NCBI RefSeq assembly: GCF_014639255.1
Contig: NZ_BMFV01000008.1
Coordinates: 62,001 to 126,000 of the forward strand
Direction of reading: 5' to 3'
DNA: 64,000 nt
Source: Pullulanibacillus pueri
Lineage (GTDB): Bacteria > Bacillota > Bacilli > Bacillales > Sporolactobacillaceae
Positions 18,782 through 27,678 of this stretch are shown here, in pieces. Both the position numbers and the translations under genes were made by a program. The number at the start of each line of letters is the position of its first letter. Position 1 is the first letter of the stretch. Under the pieces are notes generated by a model, which saw only the letters and a program-made list of their open reading frames with translations, did no database searches and had not been told where the DNA came from.

Positions 18782-19969
18782 TTACCGCACCATTAAAGAT
18801 AAGTTTCCCGAAGCGATAATAATCGTGATCGCAAGAAAAAACATGAGACTGACAATCGCTAATGCGGCAAAAATATAAATCATACTTCTTCCTATGACGG
18901 ACAGACATTCTATAATAGGACCACCGCCTAAGGGTTGTAAAATGGCTGAGGCCAGATTATAGATAAAGGCTAGGGCAAAGACCTTCAAAACCGGAAAAAT
19001 AACAATGCCTACTAAAATAATGAGACCGGCAATTCCGACGGTATTTTTCACAAGTGCAGAAGCATTAAGAACGGTATCCGCCGCATCGGTAAACATTCGC
19101 CCAATGACTGGGACGAAATTGCCCGTTACAAATTTGGCCGTTCTTACGACAAGCCCATCTGAGATTGCCGTGGCTGCTCCTTGAACGGATAAGACTCCTA
19201 GGAAAACGGCGAAGAAAGCGGCCAGTACACCGATGCCCACATTCCGTAATAATTTGGCAAGTTGGGTCACCTTATAGTGTTCTGACAAAGAACTGACGAT
19301 CAATAATAGAGCCGATAAAAATAATAACGGCATCACAATGGTAGAAATCAGCCAGCCGCTGACGTTGATCAGGAAAACAATAATGGGATGAAAAAAGGCA
19401 ACGGAGGTTAATCCTCCTGAGCTGGCCATCAACGCTAAAATCAACGGCATTAATGCCAAAAGAAAGTGACTCATATCACTTATGGCATCAGTAGTATAGG
19501 AAATAGCAACTTTAAAAGAATTTAAGGCGAGAATGACCAAGACAATATAGACAATGGCATAAGCCACCTTAGACACCGATTTATTTTCAAAGGCATTCTG
19601 TATATTTTGTAAGATCATTGAAAACACCGTTAGCAATATTAAGGTCCCGAGGAGTTTCCCATTCACAAGGAGTTCATGAAATAAAAAACGTAACGTCCCA
19701 GATAACCAATCCTTTAATAAGTTTCCTTTATCTGCTTTAAGAAAATCACTAAAACTCATATGAGTACTTTCGGGCAAAAAGCCATTATACTGTGTGACCA
19801 CTTTTTCCCAATAAGCTTTAATATCATCTGTATTTAAAGTTGAAATCTGCTTGTCCACCCATTCATCCGTCATCGCTTCAGCATGAACCTCTGTTGGAAA
19901 CGTTAAAAAGGTGACAAAAAGAAGGACCATGAATAACAGTTTGTGTGTCAATTTAAATGGATGCCACAT
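18782..19969 (-). CDS. spoIIIAE: Stage III sporulation protein AE (SpoIIIAE)
   Basis: A 395-residue polytopic membrane protein with an N-terminal signal-like segment (MVLLFVTFLTFPTEVHA) and about seven further hydrophobic helices, matching SpoIIIAE in length. It is thought to be a core permease-like component of the SpoIIIA-SpoIIQ channel. The ATG at 19969 follows GGAGC, 12 bases after the spoIIIAD stop. Confidence 0.95.
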   Translation of the reverse strand: MWHPFKLTHKLLFMVLLFVTFLTFPTEVHAEAMTDEWVDKQISTLNTDDIKAYWEKVVTQYNGFLPESTHMSFSDFLKADKGNLLKDWLSGTLRFLFHELLVNGKLLGTLILLTVFSMILQNIQNAFENKSVSKVAYAIVYIVLVILALNSFKVAISYTTDAISDMSHFLLALMPLILALMASSGGLTSVAFFHPIIVFLINVSGWLISTIVMPLLFLSALLLIVSSLSEHYKVTQLAKLLRNVGIGVLAAFFAVFLGVLSVQGAATAISDGLVVRTAKFVTGNFVPVIGRMFTDAADTVLNASALVKNTVGIAGLIILVGIVIFPVLKVFALAFIYNLASAILQPLGGGPIIECLSVIGRSMIYIFAALAIVSLMFFLAITIIIASGNLSLMVR

Positions 19970-19981
19970 AGCGCAGCTCCT

Positions 19982-20371
19982 TTATTGAGGGATAAGGCCC
20001 AATACCGCTTTTATGATGGCGGTTATAATTGGAATCGCCATAACAAGGATCAATATTTTTCCTGCAAGTTCTATTTTGGAAGCTAGAGCCCCTTGTCCGG
20101 CGTCACGAGCAATTTGTACACCAAATTCCGCGATATAGGCTACCCCAATGATTTTCAATATTGTTTTGACGTAAACGAGATCAAGATGCGCATTGACTGC
20201 TAATCTCTGAAGCATCGTGATGATTTCATTGATTTTTCCGATCAGCATCAAGAAGATGGATACACCTACGAAGACAACGAGTAGAAAGGCAAAAGCGGGC
20301 TTTTGTTCTTTTAGAATTAATGCTAAAAACGTTGCAGTTAACCCAATGCCTACAATCTGTAGGATTTCGAT
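19982..20371 (-). CDS. spoIIIAD: Stage III sporulation protein AD (SpoIIIAD), apparent AUC start
   Basis: The full SpoIIIAD frame is 129 residues with three to four hydrophobic helices, including the family signature IVGIGLTATFLALILKEQKP near the N-terminus and VKTILKIIGVAYIAEFG in the middle. No ATG, GTG or TTG precedes the conserved N-terminus in this frame. The codon at 20371-20369 is ATC, and AGGAGG (20380-20385) lies exactly 8 bases before it. The nearby ATG at 20378 is one base from AGGAGG and in another frame. A start at ATG 20251 would delete 40 conserved residues. Either AUC initiates, or a one-base insertion or two-base deletion is present in this copy. Confidence 0.85.
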   Translation of the reverse strand: MEILQIVGIGLTATFLALILKEQKPAFAFLLVVFVGVSIFLMLIGKINEIITMLQRLAVNAHLDLVYVKTILKIIGVAYIAEFGVQIARDAGQGALASKIELAGKILILVMAIPIITAIIKAVLGLIPQ

Positions 20372-20383
20372 CGCTCATCCCTC

Positions 20384-20590
20384 CTACCCTTGAAACAAAA
20401 AAACGTCCTTGATCTTGTCAAATAAATCTCCGATTAAGGAAGCAACCATATAAAGAATGACGACAAATCCAATTAAGGTCACCCATTGGGCCCAATCGTC
20501 TTTTCCCATTTGTTTCAGTACTGTCTGTATCATGGCAACAATGATGCCAATCCCCGCAATTTGAAAAATTGTATTGACGTCTAACGACAT
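20384..20590 (-). CDS. spoIIIAC: Stage III sporulation protein AC (SpoIIIAC)
   Basis: 68 residues with two membrane helices (about 7-27 and 35-58), the normal size and pattern of SpoIIIAC. It begins MSLDVNTIFQIAGIGIIVAM. Its stop lies just inside the ribosome site of spoIIIAD, which fits coupled translation within the operon. Confidence 0.94.
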   Translation of the reverse strand: MSLDVNTIFQIAGIGIIVAMIQTVLKQMGKDDWAQWVTLIGFVVILYMVASLIGDLFDKIKDVFLFQG

Positions 20591-20650
20591 GGTCCTTCCT
20601 CTCCTTATCTATCCACCCGATACTCAGCCATTTATATAAAATGGATCGCT

Positions 20651-21166
20651 CTAAAAAAGCACTAAAACGACCAAGATCCCCGCTAAAAAGCCCATCGTAT
20701 TAAGTAACTTTTCATAGGTCGCTTGCGCCTCACGCGCTTCTATCTCTTCGCGTTCAAGATGCGTTAAGGCTAAATGAATTTGTTTTTGCTGATTTTCTCT
20801 ATCTGAAAGGCCTAAAGTGGTGCCAAATTGTTTCATAATTTCTTGTTCATTCTTTTTCAAGGCAGTGTACGGCCAAAATTGAGTCATCGTTGCATTCCAA
20901 GCCTCCTGTAAGGAGAGACGTTGCTTATTTTTTAACTGTTCTTGTAACAAAACGAAAAATTGATTTATAGGTTTGGGCATTTGCCCCGCTAATCGAGCCG
21001 CAGCTTCACTTATGGGTGTGAGACTATAGGTAATTTCAGTTTCTAACGCTTGTAAAGCCGATCGTAATTGTCTTAATTGTCGGGGGCGTTCTCTATATCC
21101 TTTTGCAAATAGGCGCCCTATCGCGGTTGAAGCCAAGATAATAAGTAGTGAACCAATGATCTTCAT
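20651..21166 (-). CDS. spoIIIAB: Stage III sporulation protein AB (SpoIIIAB)
   Basis: 171 residues with an N-terminal membrane helix, a helical middle (RPRQLRQLRSALQALETEI, like GspF-type helical bundles) and a C-terminal membrane helix (FLAGILVVLVLF). Its start overlaps the spoIIIAA stop by four bases. Sixty bases separate it from spoIIIAC, longer than the other junctions. Confidence 0.94.
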   Translation of the reverse strand: MKIIGSLLIILASTAIGRLFAKGYRERPRQLRQLRSALQALETEITYSLTPISEAAARLAGQMPKPINQFFVLLQEQLKNKQRLSLQEAWNATMTQFWPYTALKKNEQEIMKQFGTTLGLSDRENQQKQIHLALTHLEREEIEAREAQATYEKLLNTMGFLAGILVVLVLF

Positions 21167-22095
21167 GAAAGTCTCAACTCGCTTACCGTCTGTAGTGGTT
21201 TCCCTTCAGCATTGTAGATGTGTTCTACCCCACCCGGTCCTCTCCGTCTGGATAAAACAACATAACGATCAAACAATCGGTGCTCCATTAAGGGTTTGAG
21301 ATTAGGACGTGTTAAGAGTTGCTCGTAACTGAAGGCGTGTGCGCTTGCAATGACGCTGACCCCGGCATTAAGTGCCTCTAAAAGCGCTTCGGTATCCTCT
21401 TTTCGCCCTATTTCATCAACAATCAAGAGTTCTGGACTCATGGAACGGATAAGCATCATCATGCCCTCTGCTTTCGGACACGCATCAAGAACATCCACCC
21501 GAACGCCAAAATCATTTTGCGGAACGCCTTTTACACAGCCAGCTATTTCTGAGCGCTCGTCCACTATCCCGACCTTAGTAAGAGGGGCAGCACCTTCTCC
21601 AATACTTGCTATTCTTGCAATATCTCGGAGCAATGTCGTTTTCCCGGTTTGCGGAGGGCCAATAAGAAGTGTATTAAACCAGCGCGATTGTTTTAACAAT
21701 TTCGGAATCATTGCTCGAGCGGCCCCTATTTTCTGTCTCGCGATACGGATATTAAATGAAGCAACGTCACGGATCAGCTTCACTTGACCATCATCGGTAA
21801 CAACCTTTCCGGCAAGTCCGACCCTATGCCCCCCTTTAATCGTGATATACCCCCGCCTCAATTCCTCTTCAAGCGTATATAGGGAATAATCGCTAAGCTT
21901 TCCTAATAATTGTCTCGCATCGTTAAACGTAAAAGGATGATCCTTATCTAAAAAAAGGATGTCGGTCCCCATAATCAATTCAATAGGTCGGCCAATGCGT
22001 AACCTAATTTCTTCTAAAGCCTCTAGATGTTGTATTGATTGTTTTTGCATACTCTCACAGACATGCTCTGGTAAAAGGGCTAACACTTCTTCCAT
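21163..22095 (-). CDS. spoIIIAA: Stage III sporulation ATPase SpoIIIAA
   Basis: 310 residues from ATG 22095, which follows GGTGAGG by five bases; a 15-residue basic extension to 22140 is less likely. It has a RecA-like ATPase core with Walker A GPPQTGKTT (near 145) and Walker B LLIVDEIGRKED, resembling type II/IV secretion ATPases. It is the mother-cell motor of the SpoIIIA channel and the first gene of the operon. A sigma-E promoter is expected upstream; I did not find an unambiguous one. Confidence 0.96.
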   Translation of the reverse strand: MEEVLALLPEHVCESMQKQSIQHLEALEEIRLRIGRPIELIMGTDILFLDKDHPFTFNDARQLLGKLSDYSLYTLEEELRRGYITIKGGHRVGLAGKVVTDDGQVKLIRDVASFNIRIARQKIGAARAMIPKLLKQSRWFNTLLIGPPQTGKTTLLRDIARIASIGEGAAPLTKVGIVDERSEIAGCVKGVPQNDFGVRVDVLDACPKAEGMMMLIRSMSPELLIVDEIGRKEDTEALLEALNAGVSVIASAHAFSYEQLLTRPNLKPLMEHRLFDRYVVLSRRRGPGGVEHIYNAEGKPLQTVSELRLS

Positions 22096-22440
22096 TAAAA
22101 CCTCACCCTTTTTCTTACTTTTTGTTTTGCGCTTGTTCATATCTACATTCTGAAGCCTGACTGGTCTTATACTCCCCAGCTTGTCTCAAAGGCTTGTGGC
22201 CCCGAGGGGGGTTTTCTTTATCACCAATATATGCGCGCTTGTACACTTTATGCTTTTCTTTTACTAGAAATAATAGAAGAGTGAAGAGATTCAATAGAAC
22301 AATAAACTGAGAGGAAAAAGAAGGAAAACAATTGAGGTAAGCTTAAGTTGCACTTAGAAGGGCTTCCGCAAAGTTCTAAATTGCGCACCTAAAAAAAGAA
22401 CTTGGCAAAATGGCCAAGTTCTTTTAACTTTAATATAAAA
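22096..22440. other. Intergenic region upstream of spoIIIAA
   Basis: About 345 bases without a gene apart from the efp terminator at its right edge. In B. subtilis a small gene, yqhV, lies here; no equivalent frame is visible. The region should contain the sigma-E promoter of the spoIIIA operon, but no pair of elements was convincing. Confidence 0.5.
22391..22425 (-). terminator. Terminator of efp
   Basis: A stem of about 12 bp (AAGAACTTGGC type, 22413-22425 with 22394-22406) is followed by a run of T on the minus strand, 16 bases after the efp stop. Confidence 0.88.
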
Positions 22441-22998
22441 TTAAGCACGAGAGATATAGGCACCCGTTCTTGTATCAATATTAAGAACGTCCCCTTGGTT
22501 AACAAAGAAAGGCACTTGAACGGTATAGCCCGTTTCAAGAATGGCTGGTTTTGTTCCACCTGAAGCCGTATCCCCTTTAATTCCAGGTTCTGTTTCAGTT
22601 ACTTCTAACTGAACAGTATTTGGAAGTTCAACACCAAGGGTTTCACCCTCAAACGTTTGAATATGAACTTCCATATTTTCCTTAAGAAATCGGAGTTCAT
22701 CTTGAATTTGATTCTCGTTCAATTCAATCTGTTCATAGGACTCTAAGTCCATAAACGTATGTTGATTACCATTGGCATAAAGATATTGCATTTTACGGTT
22801 CTCAATGTGTGCTCGTTCCACTTTTTCTCCGCCACGGAACGTTTTTTCTTGAATTGAACCTGTGCGTAGGTTACGTAATTTTGAACGAACGAATGCCGCT
22901 CCTTTACCTGGCTTAACGTGTTGGAACTCCAATACGGACCATATCCCATCATCCACTTGGATGGTTAATCCTGTTCGAAAATCATTAACTGAAATCAT
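22441..22998 (-). CDS. efp: Translation elongation factor P
   Basis: A 185-residue, three-domain EF-P. The modifiable lysine is in the loop [10 protein letters not shown] near residue 32, and the C-terminal domain carries [17 protein letters not shown]. It relieves ribosome stalling at proline stretches. In B. subtilis papA (yqhT) precedes efp; here aroQ is the next gene after 128 bases. Confidence 0.97.
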   Translation of the reverse strand: MISVNDFRTGLTIQVDDGIWSVLEFQHVKPGKGAAFVRSKLRNLRTGSIQEKTFRGGEKVERAHIENRKMQYLYANGNQHTFMDLESYEQIELNENQIQDELRFLKENMEVHIQTFEGETLGVELPNTVQLEVTETEPGIKGDTASGGTKPAILETGYTVQVPFFVNQGDVLNIDTRTGAYISRA

Positions 22999-23126
22999 GT
23001 ATATTTTCCCCTTTCACCCTGGGAGTGAAGACCGATTTTTTAAGAGGTTTTCAAAAAGATGAGCTCAAAAATGTTAAACAAAATATTGTTTTTGAAAACG
23101 CCCTTATCGTCCTAATTTTACCTTAA

Positions 23127-23582
23127 TCATTCACCTAAGTCATTATGGTTAAGGAGTGTTTCCTCTAAATACCTTAAGGCTAATCGGTAGCCTTGAAATC
23201 CAAGTCCAACAATTTGCCCTGAGACAACCGGTGCGGTTACCGATTGATGTCTAAAAGGCTCTCTCGTATGAATATTGGATATATGAACTTCCACAACAGG
23301 AAGGCTTTGCCCAGATAAAGCGTCTCGGATCGCATAGCTATAATGCGTAAAAGCGCCTGGATTAATGACAATTCCTTGATACTGGGAAGCGGCTTGTTGT
23401 ATCCATCCAATAATCTCCCCTTCATAATTACTCTGACAACACGTTACGGTAAAATTATTTTGGCTTGCAAAGTCAATTAACCCTTTTTCAAGGTCTTTTA
23501 ATGTCTGCACTCCATAAATGCCCGGCTCTCTTTGTCCTAACGCATTAAGATTAGGACCATTAATCACTAAGTAATGATGCAT
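23127..23582 (-). CDS. aroQ: 3-dehydroquinate dehydratase, type II
   Basis: A 151-residue dodecamer-forming enzyme of the shikimate pathway. Family motifs are present: NGPNLNALGQREPGIYG at the start, with the catalytic tyrosine, then NPGAFTHYSYAIRDAL and VEVHISNIHTREPFR containing the catalytic histidine. Corresponds to YqhS. ATG 23582 follows AGGGTGA. Confidence 0.97.
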   Translation of the reverse strand: MHHYLVINGPNLNALGQREPGIYGVQTLKDLEKGLIDFASQNNFTVTCCQSNYEGEIIGWIQQAASQYQGIVINPGAFTHYSYAIRDALSGQSLPVVEVHISNIHTREPFRHQSVTAPVVSGQIVGLGFQGYRLALRYLEETLLNHNDLGE

Positions 23583-23635
23583 CGGCGGTCACCCTATTCC
23601 CAGAAAGTATTCCACTTCAACATTCTACCATAGCC

Positions 23636-24142
23636 TTATTCGTTTGAGTAGTCAGTATCTTCATCCTCATGGCTGTTGATATCGAATGAGATAGAGTACC
23701 CCACAAAGAGTCCATAAAGTGCATATAAGCAAAGCGTTGTCGATATTGTATTTTTCCCAAGCTCAGTTACTGGGTCTAACCCGCTAATCCACGGCTGAAG
23801 TATGTAAAAGACAATCACCCAAAGCACTAAGCCAAATCCGACACTAATCCATAGATTTTTGATCCTCGACAGAGTAAGTTTATACGCAAATGCTATAAAA
23901 ATAGAGACGATACAGATGAGCAAAATACCCAAAAACTGTTTTCCAACCGATTCTTTCCAATGATAAGCGGGAAAAGGCGCGAGTATAAGGGCAGGGCCGA
24001 ATTTTGAAAAGTTCAAGGTATAAAAGACGAAGCCAAGCAAACTCCATATCCCCCCACCAAAAATACCAATGATGGCGACCCGAATGTAAGTAATGATTTT
24101 TCTTTGGTTTTTCTTATGTTCTGACTGCGATTGTTTGCTCAC
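23636..24142 (-). CDS. yqhR: Conserved membrane protein YqhR
   Basis: A 168-residue protein with four hydrophobic helices between a basic N-terminus and an acidic C-terminal tail. Position between aroQ and the divergent yqhQ identifies it as YqhR; no function is established that I can name. It starts with GTG at 24142, six bases after GGAGGTG. It is not the OapA partner of OLE RNA as far as I can tell, since YqhR also occurs in species without OLE. Confidence 0.85.
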   Translation of the reverse strand: MSKQSQSEHKKNQRKIITYIRVAIIGIFGGGIWSLLGFVFYTLNFSKFGPALILAPFPAYHWKESVGKQFLGILLICIVSIFIAFAYKLTLSRIKNLWISVGFGLVLWVIVFYILQPWISGLDPVTELGKNTISTTLCLYALYGLFVGYSISFDINSHEDEDTDYSNE

Positions 24143-24346
24143 GATTTCACCTCCAAAAGTTAGTATGACCCAGAAGAAGCTGATATTTTCATCTAAAACG
24201 ATGTTTTCTCCAAAAAACTTACTTTTATTTATAGGTGTATATTTTTGAAATTAAGGGAAATGAATAAATATATCGTCTCTCTCTAGTGTCTTTCATGTTT
24301 TTCTAGTAAAATAAAAGGAAACATTAAAGTGAGTTGGTGATTCCGA

Positions 24347-25291
24347 TTGGAAAAACGACCTATTTACGGTGGTCAAGCTGTGATAGAAGGGGTCATGATG
24401 GGTGGTAGACATACCACTGTTACTGCTATTCGTAGAAAAGATGGTACCCTTGAATACTATGAAGTAAGAAAAGAACAAAAACCTTTAATAAATGCATTAA
24501 AAAAGATTCCCTTTGTGAGAGGGATCGTAGGGATATTAGATTCAAGCATCCTTGGGACAAAACATTTGAATTTTGCTTCAGAAAAATATGATGTTGATCC
24601 TGCTGACGACACTGACCACATAGAAGACACTGTTGAGGAAAAAGGAAAATGGGCGATGATCCTTGGTGTCAGCGTTCTTGCTGTCCTATCCTTTTTATTT
24701 GGAAAGTTCATTTTAACCCTTGTCCCTACTTTTCTAGCAGAGGCGCTTACCTTTATTTTTCCTGGTTATGTCGCTCAAATTCTTCTTGAAGGTTTCTTTA
24801 AGCTGTTATTGATTTTTGGCTATATTTACTTTATATCTTTAACACCTATGGTCAAACGACTGTTTCAATATCACGGTGCCGAGCATAAAGTGATTAATAC
24901 TTTTGAAAACGATCAGCTACTGACCGTTGAAAATGTAAAAAAGAATTCCCGTCTTCATTATCGATGTGGAAGTAGTTTTATTCTTTTCACTGCAGTTATA
25001 AGTATTTTTTTATATTTCCTTGTGCCTATTCACCCCCTTTGGTTAAGAGTCGTGTCCCGAATCCTTCTCATCCCTGTGGATTTAGGTATTGCATATGAAG
25101 TCTTACAAGGCACAAATAAGTTGAGAGGCATTCCTGTCCTACGTTGGTTAGGGTATCCTGGCCTATGGCTACAATTACTCACAACAAAAGAGCCTGATGC
25201 TGAGCAGATCGAAGTTGCTATTGCAGCGTTTAATGAGATGAAGGATCGAGAAAATGGGTACATTAAAGAGAAGCATAGTGTCATAAGTTAG
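24347..25291 (+). CDS. yqhQ: DUF1385 membrane protein YqhQ
   Basis: 314 residues; it starts at TTG 24347 six bases after GGTGA, giving MEKRPIYGGQAVIEGVMMGG, the exact family beginning. Several membrane helices (about 95-180 and 210-250) and the conserved YHGAEHKVINTFE motif follow, a possible metal-binding segment. Its cellular role is unclear. It is divergent from yqhR, and yqhP follows after 27 bases. Confidence 0.92.
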   Translation: MEKRPIYGGQAVIEGVMMGGRHTTVTAIRRKDGTLEYYEVRKEQKPLINALKKIPFVRGIVGILDSSILGTKHLNFASEKYDVDPADDTDHIEDTVEEKGKWAMILGVSVLAVLSFLFGKFILTLVPTFLAEALTFIFPGYVAQILLEGFFKLLLIFGYIYFISLTPMVKRLFQYHGAEHKVINTFENDQLLTVENVKKNSRLHYRCGSSFILFTAVISIFLYFLVPIHPLWLRVVSRILLIPVDLGIAYEVLQGTNKLRGIPVLRWLGYPGLWLQLLTTKEPDAEQIEVAIAAFNEMKDRENGYIKEKHSVIS

Positions 25292-25318
25292 AAATAAAAC
25301 AGCTGACTAGGAGGTGTC

Positions 25319-25714
25319 ATGAACGTGAAGAAATCGTGGACTATCATTTTCTATCTCATCCTGTCATTTGGTGCTATCGGTTTATTAAGTATGTTGATTT
25401 CCAACCCTGTCTCTTTAGTTAAAAATCTTTTGATCATCGCTGTTGTTGCTGGTGTTATTTATTTTATTTATAGACTTTATCTTCGAAAATCCCCAAAGGA
25501 TTATGCGAGGTATCGTCGTGCAGTCAAACAAACAAAAAAAAGAGCCAAAGACAAAGAACGTTCTCCATCAAGACCTGCCCACTTACAAGTGATTCAATCT
25601 CAATCTGTGCGTAAAACAACTCCGGTAACTAAGTCGCATAAACGTGCCACCAATCATCTTACTGTGATTGACGGAAAAAAACGACGGAGAAAAAAACTTT
25701 TCTTTCTAGAATAA
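25319..25714 (+). CDS. yqhP: SA1362/YqhP-family small membrane protein
   Basis: 131 residues with two N-terminal membrane helices (about 7-27 and 34-52) and a strongly basic cytoplasmic tail rich in Lys/Arg (TKKRAKDKERSPSRP, GKKRRRKK). Size and position after yqhQ match YqhP. AGGAGGTG precedes the start. The function is unknown. Confidence 0.8.
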   Translation: MNVKKSWTIIFYLILSFGAIGLLSMLISNPVSLVKNLLIIAVVAGVIYFIYRLYLRKSPKDYARYRRAVKQTKKRAKDKERSPSRPAHLQVIQSQSVRKTTPVTKSHKRATNHLTVIDGKKRRRKKLFFLE

Positions 25715-25750
25715 AAAAACGACAAGTTTGTGTTCTTGTCGTTTTTTTTA
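25713..25750. terminator. Bidirectional terminator between yqhP and yqhO
   Basis: A stem of 13-14 bp (25713-25726 with 25735-25748) with an 8-base loop and T runs in both directions, between convergent genes. Confidence 0.9.
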
Positions 25751-25808
25751 TTGCCGTATGTTAAATTTTAGGCTTGTCATTCTCAAGTGTTCAAATTTTA
25801 CAGGGAGA

Positions 25809-26699
25809 TTAATAAGTCCAATGCTTTAAAAATTTCTTTGTACGCTTCCTGCCAATTGCCACCAGCTTGTCGATTTCTTCTTTTGAAAGCTTGAAATTAG
25901 CAGTTTCAATATTCTCAACCGGTAAAAAGACAATGTTTGAGGCGGCATACTTCGAAATGTACTTCGCGTCATGAGCCTCCTTCATCGTCGTAAATAAACC
26001 GTGAAAAAGATCAAAAGCATTTTTAATCCGGCGAGATACATAAAAATCTGCTCTTGAGCTTAGCTGAAATCCCAAAAAAGGGCGCAGAGGTAATTGATTT
26101 TCTTCATCGTACAGCCACACAGGAAAATTACTCAAAACGCCTCCGTCAACAATAATGCACTTCTCACTCTTTTTATTAAACAAGGTTGTCGGCTCAAAGA
26201 AAAAGGGTAAACTACAGCTCATTCGAATGGCTCGTGCCACTGAAAAATTTTCTGGATGAATGCCATAATAGACGAGATCATCAGGGATTACAACCATCTT
26301 TCCTCTAGATAAGTCAGAGGCAATGATTTTTAATGAGTCTGGAGGAAGGTCGCTAAATCGTTCGACACCTTTGGCTTTTAAAACCTCTTTTAGCCACGCT
26401 TCAAACTTATTCCCTTTATATAAACCCATTCGCCAATACAAGGTTAGCCATTTAATAAATGGAAAATGATAAATCATTTTCGACTGGTCAAGAAAGATCG
26501 AAGGGTGCATTTCTTCCATGAGTTTGAAAATTTCTTTACTGTTGTAGCCCGCCGCAATAAAGGCCGCGATAATCGAGCCAGCACTCGTGCCTGCAACCCG
26601 TCGAAATTTAAAGCCCGCTTCCTCTGCCACTTCATACGCTCCCACAAAGGCAAAAGCTTTGACACCGCCCCCAGAAAACACACCGTCAATCCACACCAT
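25809..26699 (-). CDS. yqhO: Patatin-like phospholipase (YqhO)
   Basis: About 296 residues with the patatin fold: oxyanion hole GGGVKAF, nucleophile serine in GTSAG and the catalytic aspartate in VDGGVLSNFP. It is a probable lipid acyl hydrolase; the substrate is unknown. I start it at ATG 26699, four bases after GGGGAGG; a second ATG at 26702 is adjacent, and the frame to 26741 lacks family similarity. It is convergent with yqhP. Confidence 0.93.
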   Translation of the reverse strand: MVWIDGVFSGGGVKAFAFVGAYEVAEEAGFKFRRVAGTSAGSIIAAFIAAGYNSKEIFKLMEEMHPSIFLDQSKMIYHFPFIKWLTLYWRMGLYKGNKFEAWLKEVLKAKGVERFSDLPPDSLKIIASDLSRGKMVVIPDDLVYYGIHPENFSVARAIRMSCSLPFFFEPTTLFNKKSEKCIIVDGGVLSNFPVWLYDEENQLPLRPFLGFQLSSRADFYVSRRIKNAFDLFHGLFTTMKEAHDAKYISKYAASNIVFLPVENIETANFKLSKEEIDKLVAIGRKRTKKFLKHWTY

Positions 26700-26841
26700 C
26701 ATCCCTCCCCTAGCGATACAACCTATTCGGCCATCATTCACAATAAGGTTCCATTGCTATTTTAGTTGTAAAAGGAGAAATTTAGACCATATGTTTCAAA
26801 GAACAACCCTCTTCAAGTTATAAAAGTCTGAATAGCTATAG

Positions 26842-27071
26842 ATTGCGACGTAAATTCGATCGGCGTTGGCATCTCATACCTTACTTTATTTGGTGCTAAA
26901 TTACCGCTTCAGCAGAATACTTCGCTTTCCGTGGGCACGTCTTCAGCCTCCTCACGGACACCCCACCACTGAGGCCGTGCCCGAGGAAAGCGAGCGACCT
27001 GAAGCTCAAATCCACACCATAAGCAAGCAGTAATCACTTGTGAACTCTTAGCTTAATAGTTACGTCGCAAT
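26842..27071. mobile_element. MITE-like element with 12-bp terminal inverted repeats
   Basis: A 230-bp non-coding element between yqhO and mntR is bounded by perfect inverted repeats ATTGCGACGTAA (26842-26853) and TTACGTCGCAAT (27060-27071). Inside, a second palindrome (26923-26937 with 26977-26992, CGCTTTCC..GGGCAC) resembles the GAGGAAAGCGAGC segment of the dispersed repeats at 11.1 and 37.0 kb. There is no frame for a transposase and no obvious target duplication. Confidence 0.65.
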
Positions 27072-27173
27072 TTCCTTCTACTTATGCCACGGATCTTTTA
27101 CTATTTATTATCGATACTGTCCGCTTTTTCACACTAAACAAACTTATTAATTTTTCTATAAAAATTTCTAAAC

Positions 27174-27201
27174 ATAGAAAAAAACCGTGAATCACGGTTT
27201 T
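27174..27201 (-). terminator. Terminator of mntR
   Basis: A perfect 9-bp stem (27193-27201 with 27181-27189) and a 3-base loop, followed by T on the minus strand. Confidence 0.85.
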
Positions 27202-27210
27202 AACCTATGC

Positions 27211-27639
27211 TTAAGCATCTTCCTTGTTCTTAAGCTGAATATTCTCCAAATCCTTTGCTCGACCTGGGTCTTCTTCAAAATACTGCACGAGGTCACCAAT
27301 GCGATCAATTGCATCCCAACTGAGATGATGCTCGATGCCCTCGACATCCTCATAGATATGCTCTTGATTGACTCCTATGACTTTTAAAAAGTCCTCAAGT
27401 AATTCATGGCGATAAACCAATCTTTTTCCTAACTTCTTTCCTTTTGGCGTCAGTCCAAACCCTCTATATTTTTCATAGACAAGATAATCGTCTTTATCCA
27501 ACTTTTGAATCATTTTGGTCACGGAGGAAGGATGTACTGCTAAAGCCTCAGCGATATCTGAAACACGTGCGTATCCCTTGTCTTCGATGAGTAAATAAAT
27601 TCGCTCAATATAATCTTCCATACTGGGTGTCGGCAGCAT
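27211..27639 (-). CDS. mntR: Manganese-responsive regulator MntR
   Basis: A 142-residue DtxR-family repressor of manganese uptake. From ATG 27639 it reads [18 protein letters not shown], one residue longer than B. subtilis MntR, and keeps the metal ligands equivalent to D8, E11, H77, E99, E102 and H103 (D9, E12, H78, E100, E103, H104 here, in [10 protein letters not shown]). A GGGGGG stretch lies about 6 bases upstream. The frame to 27678 is longer than the family. In B. subtilis lipM precedes mntR; that gene is missing from this window. Confidence 0.96.
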   Translation of the reverse strand: MLPTPSMEDYIERIYLLIEDKGYARVSDIAEALAVHPSSVTKMIQKLDKDDYLVYEKYRGFGLTPKGKKLGKRLVYRHELLEDFLKVIGVNQEHIYEDVEGIEHHLSWDAIDRIGDLVQYFEEDPGRAKDLENIQLKNKEDA

Positions 27640-27678
27640 GCATTTCCCCCCTATTTTCTCTAGAACCTGTCCCAACAT

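Noticed and set aside
20376..20378. ATG as the start of spoIIIAD
   Set aside because: It is only one base from AGGAGG and leads into a different frame than the conserved protein.
23636..24142. YqhR as a relocated OapA
   Set aside because: It fits YqhR by position between aroQ and yqhQ, and YqhR is also found in species without OLE RNA.
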